DNA of 21,406 nucleotides from Paraclostridium ghonii (GTDB taxonomy: Bacteria > Bacillota > Clostridia > Peptostreptococcales > Peptostreptococcaceae). The stretch lies in the NCBI RefSeq assembly GCF_023653455.1, contig NZ_JAKEDR010000046.1, forward strand, positions 1 to 21,406. Direction: 5' to 3'. Shown in pieces: positions 7,406 to 13,893 of this stretch (its first letter is position 1; each line of letters opens with the position of its first letter). Made by a program: the position numbers and the translations under genes. Below the pieces are notes generated by a model. That model did not search any database and was not told the DNA's origin. It saw nothing but the letters and a program-made list of their open reading frames with translations.

Positions 7406-8839
7406 TTATTTAAATATAGGGTGTGAACATTTTAAAACTTCATCAGTATGTATTCTTACATTCTTAATTACTTCATTATTTATCCTATCGTATAACTTAT
7501 GAGTTTCTTTATTTGGTATAAATATCTTTTCTGTTCTAACCATATTTTCTATAGTCTCATCAAACGTTTTATAAATACCTGCATATTTTGCAACGCACAT
7601 TGCTGATCCAAGTGCTCCACAGCTGCTTCCTTCTTGTCTTAGTACTTTTAAGTTAAATTGGTCTGCAATTATTTGCATAAGAAGATCACTCTTAGATCCT
7701 CCACCTATTACTACAACTTCATCAAGCTTTACACCCACTTCATCAATCATGTCACATACATTGTTTTTTATCCCAAAAGCAATAGCTTCAAGTATAGATC
7801 TATACATATGGAATTTTGTATGTCTTTGATCAAACCCTATCATAATACCTTTTCTATATGGCTCTGTATAAGTTGCTAACCAATCAAGTATAGTTATAAG
7901 CCCATCACTTCCAGCCGGTATATGAGATGCTTTTAAGTTTAAGTAATCCTCTTCTGATAAACCTAGTTTTTTAGCTTCTATAGTTATCTCTTCACCTAGT
8001 ATATTTTTTAACCAGCTTACCGTCCACATTCCTCTTCTTATTCCATGTGATTCATATACATATTTGTGTGGTACACACGCAAGAGTTGTCCAAAAGCTCT
8101 TAGGATTTCCTACATATATATTTTCTCTGTATAACATAGCTGAAATAAATGTTCCTAAAGATATCATTACTCTATTTTCTGTATTTACACCTGATCCTAA
8201 AACTTCAACTGCTTTATCATTTGAAGAAGCTACTACAGGTAATTTATCAGGTAACCCCCACTCCCTTGCAAGTTCTGGCTTTAATCTCCCAAGGAGTTCT
8301 CCTGGTTTTACTACATCAAATAGCATTTCTCTTTTTAATCCACACGACTTTATAACTTCATCATCTTCTGACCATTGTAATTTTTCTAAGTCTAGAGGCC
8401 ATCCAAATTCACAGTTTGACCCACAATCTGTAAACTCTCCAGTTAATCGATTTGATATGTACCCTGTGGTACTTGTAACAAACTTTACATTGTAATCTTC
8501 ATGTTTATATGGATCCTTCATTCTAGTATCCATCCAACTTATTATCGGATGAGCTAAAGATCCATCTTCTTTAAGAAGCACTCTACAACATCTTATGGTA
8601 CATATTCCCATTCCAATAATGTCATTTTTATCGCCATTAAAATTTTCTAAACACTTTTTTATTGCCATTTTGATACTATCCCATAAATCATCATCCGGGT
8701 GAACCACAATCCCCGGTTCAGGAGTTAAGTTATCCTTTAATTTCCAACTTCCAAAAGCAACCTCATCTCCCTTTAAGTCGAATATTGAAACCTTTGTACT
8801 CTGAGATCCATTATCAACACCAATTATATATTTTCCCAT
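7406..8839 (-). CDS. ygcE: FGGY-family carbohydrate kinase, YgcE-like
   Basis: A 477-residue kinase of the FGGY family (xylulokinase/glycerokinase fold). It has the N-terminal phosphate loop VDNGSQSTKVSIFD (8-21), the catalytic-aspartate region ASSNDKAVEVLGSG (Asp208, matching the GxDQ motif of relatives), ISLGTF (227-232) and the C-terminal adenosine motif VVIGGGSKSDLLMQIIADQF. Members phosphorylate a hydroxyl of sugars, polyols or related acids with ATP. Position in the operon and overall resemblance suggest the counterpart of E. coli YgcE, whose substrate is not established. The gene starts at an ATG with GGAG 7 nt upstream and follows the FAD-oxidase gene after a 91-nt gap holding a hairpin. 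Confidence 0.88.
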   Translation of the reverse strand: MGKYIIGVDNGSQSTKVSIFDLKGDEVAFGSWKLKDNLTPEPGIVVHPDDDLWDSIKMAIKKCLENFNGDKNDIIGMGICTIRCCRVLLKEDGSLAHPIISWMDTRMKDPYKHEDYNVKFVTSTTGYISNRLTGEFTDCGSNCEFGWPLDLEKLQWSEDDEVIKSCGLKREMLFDVVKPGELLGRLKPELAREWGLPDKLPVVASSNDKAVEVLGSGVNTENRVMISLGTFISAMLYRENIYVGNPKSFWTTLACVPHKYVYESHGIRRGMWTVSWLKNILGEEITIEAKKLGLSEEDYLNLKASHIPAGSDGLITILDWLATYTEPYRKGIMIGFDQRHTKFHMYRSILEAIAFGIKNNVCDMIDEVGVKLDEVVVIGGGSKSDLLMQIIADQFNLKVLRQEGSSCGALGSAMCVAKYAGIYKTFDETIENMVRTEKIFIPNKETHKLYDRINNEVIKNVRIHTDEVLKCSHPIFK

Positions 8840-8873
8840 CTTGATTCTCCATCCTAATTGAATTTCTAATTTA

Positions 8874-8916
8874 TATAAAGTATAAGTACAAATAAATTAT
8901 GCACTTATACTTTATA
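8874..8916 (-). other. Intercistronic hairpin between FAD oxidase and kinase genes
   Basis: A perfect 14-bp AT-rich stem (TATAAAGTATAAGT and its complement, 8874-8887 with 8903-8916) with a 15-nt loop. It is not followed by a long T run on the minus strand (AAATTAGAAATT follows), so it is more likely an mRNA processing or stability element than a terminator. Confidence 0.5.
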
Positions 8917-8930
8917 CATTTAGACATATA

Positions 8931-10424
8931 CTATTTTTGGTATTTTGCTCCTTCTTCTTTATAGAATATATTCCCATAGTTCATTATGTCATTTGGATCA
9001 AATGCTTCTTTTAATTTTTCTAACATATATAGTGCTGTCCCATGCTCTTCATGAGTCCATTCATTACGATATTTACCTATACCGTGATGATGACACATAG
9101 ACCCTCCTAATTTTAAAGTTTCTTCAACAATTATTTTTTGTATTGGATGATGATATAATCTCATTTCATCTTCTGGAGCACAATTTATATTATAATTGTA
9201 AACAAAGTACATATTTGTTCCATTTATGTAACTATGAGAAGAATGTCCTCCTAGCATAGTCAAGTCCTCTGCTCTATCAAATTCATTTTTTACACGATTC
9301 ATAACATTGTAATATATTTGTGTTATATCTTTCCAGTTAGAAGATATTTCTGTTGTAAATCCTGCATGAGAATCATTTTCAAGCATTCCTTGTATCTCAT
9401 CTTCTATATCCTTTTCACTCCAATTTAAGTGATTGAACCAATTTTCAATTAAAATATCATCTACTCTTTCTATAATACCTTCATTGAACTTTTCTACAGC
9501 TTCTTTTATTCCTTCAGAAGTAGCTTTAACTATTCCCTTTGGCCCTTCTGCCATTAATACAAGTACACATTTATTATCGTGGAAATGATAGAAATGCTGA
9601 GCTGCATCTTCTTCTGAATAAACTCTAGCTACAGATGGTCTATAACCATTAGCCATTATTTCTCTCAATATTTTTATTCCTGTATCTACATCTTTTATTA
9701 AGTATCCATGGAATTCATTATTCTCTGGATAATGTTTAAACAATTTTACTGTAACCTCTGTTATATAGCATAAAGTTCCTTCATTTCCAATTGCTATATG
9801 TCTTATATCTGGTCCTCCTGCACGTCTAGATACATTTTTTATTCTAGATACATGTCCATCTGGGAATACACATTCAAGCCCAACGACCATATCTTCTATA
9901 CCTCCATACAGTGTAGAAAATTGCCCTATACTTCTAGTAGATACCAATCCTCCATATTGAGCTATTGGCTTTGATTGTGGAGAGTGTCCTGTTGTATATC
10001 CTAACTTTCTAACTTCATCTTCTAAATCTTGTAATTTCACTCCACATTGTACTGTTGCTTGCATATTGTATGTATCAATGTTTATTATATTGCCCATTTT
10101 TGATCCATCTACAACTATAGCTTGCTCTTTCCAGTTTTCAAGTCCACCTTCTGTAGCAGTTTTCCCACCACGAGGTATAACGTTTATTGAATGCTCATTA
10201 GAAAATTCTAATATTTTTTTTACGTCTTCTGTACAATTGGGATATACTATTGCTGTTGGTAGAGGTACAGGAAGTACACCCTTTGCCTTGGCATATTTGT
10301 TATATCTATCAGATGATGCATCATATAATGCATCTATATCCGTATTTATTTGATCTTCATTTAAAAAACCTTTTAATAAAGTTACTATCTCTTCATTTGT
10401 TATCATTTTCGTTAATTCACTCAT
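8931..10424 (-). CDS. ygcU: FAD-linked oxidase of the VAO/PCMH family, YgcU-like
   Basis: A 497-residue flavoprotein. The FAD-binding domain (about 50-240) has PRGGKTATEGG (84-94), a second FAD-contact stretch QSKPIAQYGGLVSTRSIGQFS (150-170) and AIGNEGTLCYITEVTVKL. The C-terminal substrate domain ends with the histidine cluster MCHHHGIGKYR (His445-447), as in alkyl-DHAP synthase and related D-2-hydroxy-acid dehydrogenases, and with FDPNDIMNYGNIF, the usual last motif. Members oxidise 2-hydroxy acids or similar alcohols and hand electrons to an acceptor such as ETF. A comparable pairing is the LctD/EtfAB lactate dehydrogenase of acetogens. It is the second gene of the operon, 54 nt after the SDR gene, with a GGGGGAAA ribosome binding site. 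The substrate is unknown. Confidence 0.88.
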   Translation of the reverse strand: MSELTKMITNEEIVTLLKGFLNEDQINTDIDALYDASSDRYNKYAKAKGVLPVPLPTAIVYPNCTEDVKKILEFSNEHSINVIPRGGKTATEGGLENWKEQAIVVDGSKMGNIINIDTYNMQATVQCGVKLQDLEDEVRKLGYTTGHSPQSKPIAQYGGLVSTRSIGQFSTLYGGIEDMVVGLECVFPDGHVSRIKNVSRRAGGPDIRHIAIGNEGTLCYITEVTVKLFKHYPENNEFHGYLIKDVDTGIKILREIMANGYRPSVARVYSEEDAAQHFYHFHDNKCVLVLMAEGPKGIVKATSEGIKEAVEKFNEGIIERVDDILIENWFNHLNWSEKDIEDEIQGMLENDSHAGFTTEISSNWKDITQIYYNVMNRVKNEFDRAEDLTMLGGHSSHSYINGTNMYFVYNYNINCAPEDEMRLYHHPIQKIIVEETLKLGGSMCHHHGIGKYRNEWTHEEHGTALYMLEKLKEAFDPNDIMNYGNIFYKEEGAKYQK

Positions 10425-10478
10425 TATAAACTTTCCCCCTGTATTATTAATTTTAATTTTGCTTTTTAATTTTCTTTA

Positions 10479-11273
10479 CTATCTTACTAAATAACCTCCA
10501 TCAACGTTTATAACTGTTCCATTTATATAGTTTGATGCATCAGATGCTAAAAATACCATAGCTCCCATTAAATCTTGAACATTACCCCATCTGTTAGCAG
10601 GTATATGATTTAATACCTTTTGATTAGCTTCAGGGTTTGATCTTGTTTGCTGTGTTATCTCTGTGGCAAAATATCCTGGTGCTATTCCATTTACTTGTAT
10701 ATTAAATTGTGCTAATTCATCACAATAAGCTTTTGTAAATCCTACAATACCATGTTTTGATGCTGAATATGCTGGTGACCATTGTCCCCCTAAATATGAA
10801 AATAAAGAACACGTACTTATTATTTTTCCACTTTTTTGAGGTATCATATATTTTGCTACTTCATGAGATAGTTCAAAAGCAGAAGTTAAGTTTATGTGTA
10901 TCATTTTATCCCATTTTAATCTATCAAATCTCGTAACATCTTCTTCACATATGCATATTCCTGCATTATTCATTAATATATCTATTTTCCCAAACACTTC
11001 TACACATTTGTCAGCTATTTTTTTACAAGCTCCTTCTTCAGTTATATCAGCTATCATTAAGTGATATTTAACTCCCTCATTTTCTATCAACTTTTTAGTT
11101 TCTTCATTATCATCCATGATACTAACAGCGAAAATATTTGCTCCAGCTTTAGCTAATGCTAATGCAAATCCTTGTCCTAATCCAGAATTGCCTCCAGTTA
11201 CTATTGCATTTTTACCTTTCAGACTAAAAAAATCCATATTAAAATCTGTTATTGCTGTTTTTTCATTTACCAT
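10479..11273 (-). CDS. ygcW: Short-chain dehydrogenase/reductase, close to YgcW
   Basis: A 264-residue classical SDR. It has TGGNSGLG (26-33) for NAD(P) binding, NNAG (102-105), a catalytic serine in STCSLFSYLGG and the catalytic pair YSASK (Tyr169, Lys173), ending DGGYLVR. From memory the sequence is strikingly like E. coli YgcW: both have MDFFSLKGK, QWSPAYSA.KH, CDEL.Q.NIQVNGIAPGY and HIPANRWG. It would oxidise or reduce a hydroxyl/keto group of the pathway intermediate. I chose the second ATG (11273), with GGAGG 7 nt upstream; the ATG at 11279 is only one base from that site. It is the first gene of the operon, driven by the promoter at 11345-11373. Confidence 0.92.
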   Translation of the reverse strand: MVNEKTAITDFNMDFFSLKGKNAIVTGGNSGLGQGFALALAKAGANIFAVSIMDDNEETKKLIENEGVKYHLMIADITEEGACKKIADKCVEVFGKIDILMNNAGICICEEDVTRFDRLKWDKMIHINLTSAFELSHEVAKYMIPQKSGKIISTCSLFSYLGGQWSPAYSASKHGIVGFTKAYCDELAQFNIQVNGIAPGYFATEITQQTRSNPEANQKVLNHIPANRWGNVQDLMGAMVFLASDASNYINGTVINVDGGYLVR

Positions 11274-11344
11274 GCTCATTCCTCCTATGTATATTTAGTA
11301 AATTTAATAGCAAAATTTTTTGTTATTTGTTTTTTATTAATTTG

Positions 11345-11373
11345 ATTATATTATGAGTTTTATTTTTTGTAAA
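11345..11373 (-). promoter_or_regulatory. Promoter of the ygc-like operon
   Basis: On the minus strand TTTACA (11368-11373) and TATAAT (11345-11350) are separated by exactly 17 bases, a near-perfect housekeeping promoter. The predicted start lies about 65 nt before the SDR ATG. No other pair as good exists in this gap. The 28-bp palindrome lies about 43 bp further upstream. Confidence 0.75.
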
Positions 11374-11415
11374 CGTTTTTCTAGGAAAATTTTAATTTTT
11401 TTACCCTTTTTAAGC

Positions 11416-11443
11416 TTAATAATGGAAAATTTTCCATTATTAA
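11416..11443. promoter_or_regulatory. 28-bp perfect palindrome, candidate operator for the RpiR regulator
   Basis: The half-site TTAATAATGGAAAA is followed directly by its exact complement, with no spacer. It lies between the divergent SDR and rpiR-type genes, upstream of the operon promoter and 96 bp before the regulator start. RpiR proteins bind palindromic DNA as dimers, so autoregulation and control of the operon by this site is the natural inference. Confidence 0.65.
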
Positions 11444-11538
11444 AAATGTACTAGATTTAAAAATGATTATATCGTATTATATTAATTGTCATAGTTATTT
11501 ACATATTAGGTAAAATATGAAAAGAGGGAGTATTATTA

Positions 11539-12243
11539 ATGATTAATATAAATTGGGATAATTTAAACCAACTAGAACGTAGACTCTATAAAACTATATT
11601 TAAAGCTGTTCAAGATGATAAAAATCTTAATATAATTAAAGCAAGTGAGATTTGTGAAGTATCTTCTTCTAAAATTTCAAAGACTGTAAAAAAATTAGGA
11701 TTTAAAAACTATAAAGATTTTATTAAATTTTGTAGAGGGGAACTTAGTGAGCTTGATGATAAATCATATTCTGATGAGCTTAATAGACTAAATAACTATA
11801 TTAAAAGTTTTGATGAAAATATAGTAACTGAGTTCATTGAAAAGATATCTAAATTTGATAAAATTGTAATTTATGGACTAGGACCTTCTTTTATTTGTTG
11901 TCAATATCTTGAATATAAATTGAGAATGTGTACCTCTAAAACTGTATTAGCAATAAACGATGAAATTCAAATTAAAAATGTTGTAGATTCAGATACATTA
12001 TTTATTATATTTTCTGTTACAGGAAAATTCTCATCATTTGAAAATGTTTGTAATATTGTAAATCAAAAAAAAGGTGAAATTTTAATAATATTTGAAGAGT
12101 ATAATAATAATAATTATCCTTATGCGTCAAATATAATGTATCTAAGTAAATTCAAACAAAATAATAAATTAGCCCCATATGAAAAAACAAGAACAATTTT
12201 ATTTATTTTTATTGAAGAGATCATACAAAAACTATTAAATTGA
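11539..12243 (+). CDS. RpiR-family transcriptional regulator
   Basis: A 234-residue protein with an N-terminal helix-turn-helix (residues 33-66: IKASEICEVSSSKISKTVKKLGFKNYKDF, the RpiR pattern) and a C-terminal SIS domain (about 95-220, with IVIYGLGPSFICCQYLEYKL). The SIS domain usually binds a phosphosugar effector, which fits regulation by the product of the FGGY kinase. It is the only plus-strand gene here, divergent from the ygc-like operon and sharing its intergenic region with the 28-bp palindrome. An AGAGGGAG site lies 8 nt before the ATG. It is somewhat shorter than typical RpiR proteins (about 280 residues) and the SIS domain is divergent. E. coli uses a different regulator (YgcP) for its ygc genes. 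Confidence 0.85.
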   Translation: MININWDNLNQLERRLYKTIFKAVQDDKNLNIIKASEICEVSSSKISKTVKKLGFKNYKDFIKFCRGELSELDDKSYSDELNRLNNYIKSFDENIVTEFIEKISKFDKIVIYGLGPSFICCQYLEYKLRMCTSKTVLAINDEIQIKNVVDSDTLFIIFSVTGKFSSFENVCNIVNQKKGEILIIFEEYNNNNYPYASNIMYLSKFKQNNKLAPYEKTRTILFIFIEEIIQKLLN

Positions 12244-12410
12244 TAGCTCTACGTTTAATTGATATTTAAAGTAATTATAATTTCAAATGATTTATTTTAC
12301 TACCTTCATAAGTCTAATTTGTAGTAAATATAAATAAAAACTTATGCTTTACTTAAACTAAGTATTTATATTTTATTTGCAAAAAAACATATATACTTAG
12401 TTTGTAATTA
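12244..12410. other. Intergenic stretch after the RpiR gene with one inverted repeat
   Basis: Contains AAACTAAGTAT (12355-12365) and its complement (12393-12403) around a 27-nt loop. It could be a weak end signal for the regulator transcript, but the stem is AT-rich and no proper T run follows on the plus strand. Otherwise I see nothing. Repeat copy 2 starts immediately after and can act as a terminator from this side too. Confidence 0.3.
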
Positions 12411-12457
12411 AAAAAGCACTGACTTGATAGCCTAAGCTTTCAAAATCAGTGCTTTTT
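12410..12457 (-). terminator. Terminator of repeat copy 2 and of the alkylsulfatase/TauE genes
   Basis: The same AAGCACTGA/TCAGTGCTT hairpin as in copy 1, followed by six T on the minus strand and five T on the plus strand. It should stop leftward transcripts from the TauE gene and may stop rightward transcripts from the regulator. Confidence 0.8.
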
Positions 12458-12872
12458 AAGGAGTAATATTAATTACATCCTTTTCCTCTTTGACTATTAT
12501 TAAATATAGTTTCCAACTTAGCTATAACTCTAACCTTTGGGTATTAGACTAAAAACTAGTTGCACTCTAGTAGATTGAGGTTATCTAGTAGATTCATTAT
12601 ATTTAATATGATATCTTTTCAAATATCCAGTCAACCATCACTTCCAAAGATACTATCAAAAGGTTAGAAATCATCTAGCTTTTGAATAGTAGTGTTGGTT
12701 TGGGAGTTAACCTTCATTAACTCCTTGATTATATATTAACCATTCTTATAAATAATATGCATTTTATTAAAATTTTTTTAATTTTTAATAGATGAGTTAT
12801 ATAGTAATCTGACGTAACTTTAAAGCCACGCTCTTTAGCCTTTAGTAAAGGAAGATTATTATATAACTCATC
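12411..12872 (-). repeat. Non-coding repeat element, copy 2 (putative structured RNA), full length
   Basis: A 462-base element with no spanning reading frame, very similar to copy 1 and clearly related to copy 3. On the minus strand it begins with a 19-bp stem (12854-12872 with 12791-12809, GATGAGTTATATA...) around 44 nt, followed by an A/T-rich linker, the GGAGTTAA/TTAACTCC hairpin (12703-12724), the CAAAAG/CTTTTG stem, two CTAGTAGATT units (12567, 12585) and the final terminator hairpin. A long-range match CTAACCTTT with AAAGGTTAG is possible in all copies. The stems differ from copy 3 by paired changes. It lies 44 bases after the TauE-like stop codon. Confidence 0.88.
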
Positions 12873-12916
12873 CATATACTTTAAACAATTTATATTTAAG
12901 ATGAGTTAATAGTAAT

Positions 12917-13804
12917 TTAAAAAATAAGAAATATACTAACAGGCCCTTTTCCATTTAACATAGAAATACCTGAAACTATTGAAATAATAGCAAAATATAT
13001 AATTACAGCATTAAAAGAATTTGCAATAAATCTATCACTTGATTTTTTCTGAATGGAAACACCAAGTGCAGCTCCTAATATTGCAGCAGGAACAGATATT
13101 AGTCCAAGTAAAATTGATACTTTTAATGCATCAGGCCCAATTTCAGGAAACTTTAAAATATGAACCCCATACTGTAATAACTTTAAAGGTTCCGTTACTA
13201 AACTAACAAGAAATGAATAAATTGCAGCTTGTTTCATAGGCAAAGCAAAAAATATTAAGAAAAAAGGTACTTTAATCGCTCCTCCTCCAATACCGAAAAA
13301 TGAAGATAAAAATCCTATTATGAAACCAATTAAAATAGTCTTAAATCTATTATCTGAATAATTTAACTTAGGATATTTATTTCTTAATAATACAGAAAAG
13401 AAAACTAGTGTATATAATATCCCTTGAAGTAATACCTCTACATCTCCAGGTATTTTAATAGGTAATAAATCAACACTAAGTATACCTACTACTAATCCAA
13501 TAGAAATGTTCAAAAATAGCTTTAAATTATATTCAAACCCTGATTTTCGATACATATTGGCCGACTTTGCAGACATTGAAAATACAACAGATGTTGATAT
13601 AAACTTTGATAAATATAAAGAGATTTTTGTTGATGCCATACCTAGTATATTTCCAAGCATAGGTTTTATTAACATTCCACCACCTAATCCAGTTATACCA
13701 CCTATAAATGAGCCAAAAAATGAAATTAAAAAGATTATAATAAGTAGAACTGGTATTGATATGCTAGGATCTACTGGAATGAGAGTATACAAAATAGCTT
13801 CCAT
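12917..13804 (-). CDS. TauE/SafE-family anion exporter
   Basis: A 295-residue membrane protein with about eight helices and the internal duplication typical of TauE/SafE (sulfite exporter) proteins: first repeat GSFIGGITGLGGGMLIKPML (about 31-50), second repeat GFLSSFFGIGGGAIKVPFFL (about 162-181), each with a glycine-rich G-GGG turn. Family members export sulfite, sulfoacetate or related anions, or are of unknown role. The gene starts 90 nt after the alkylsulfatase stop and in the same direction, with AAAGGA 10 nt before the ATG, which suggests export of the sulfate released by that enzyme, or of a sulfonate. A hairpin between the two genes may reduce its expression. Confidence 0.82.
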   Translation of the reverse strand: MEAILYTLIPVDPSISIPVLLIIIFLISFFGSFIGGITGLGGGMLIKPMLGNILGMASTKISLYLSKFISTSVVFSMSAKSANMYRKSGFEYNLKLFLNISIGLVVGILSVDLLPIKIPGDVEVLLQGILYTLVFFSVLLRNKYPKLNYSDNRFKTILIGFIIGFLSSFFGIGGGAIKVPFFLIFFALPMKQAAIYSFLVSLVTEPLKLLQYGVHILKFPEIGPDALKVSILLGLISVPAAILGAALGVSIQKKSSDRFIANSFNAVIIYFAIISIVSGISMLNGKGPVSIFLIF

Positions 13805-13847
13805 CTAATACATTTCCTTTCTTTAAAAGTATTCATAAGTTAAATAA

Positions 13848-13884
13848 TTGTGCTAGTTAATATATCCATAATTAACTAGCACAA
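13848..13884 (-). terminator. Hairpin between alkylsulfatase and TauE genes
   Basis: A perfect 14-bp stem (TTGTGCTAGTTAAT and its complement) with a 9-nt loop, starting 10 nt after the alkylsulfatase stop. On the minus strand TTATTTAACTT follows, an imperfect T tract, so termination is probably partial and TauE may be read through at a lower level. Confidence 0.6.
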
Positions 13885-13893
13885 CAAATTAAT

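Noticed and set aside
8064..8495. Plus-strand open frame of 143 codons within the kinase gene
   Set aside because: Antisense to a well-conserved FGGY kinase with all motifs in the other frame; no start signal and no recognisable protein features.
10066..10353. Plus-strand open frame within the FAD-oxidase gene
   Set aside because: Shadow of the conserved oxidase on the minus strand, without a ribosome binding site.
12411..12872. Group I intron or IStron-like element as identity of the repeat
   Set aside because: I looked on both strands for the group I core segments (P7 R/S pair around GACTA/TAGTC with AAGATATAGTCC) and did not find a convincing set, and no tnpA/tnpB remnant is present. It cannot be fully excluded without a covariance search.
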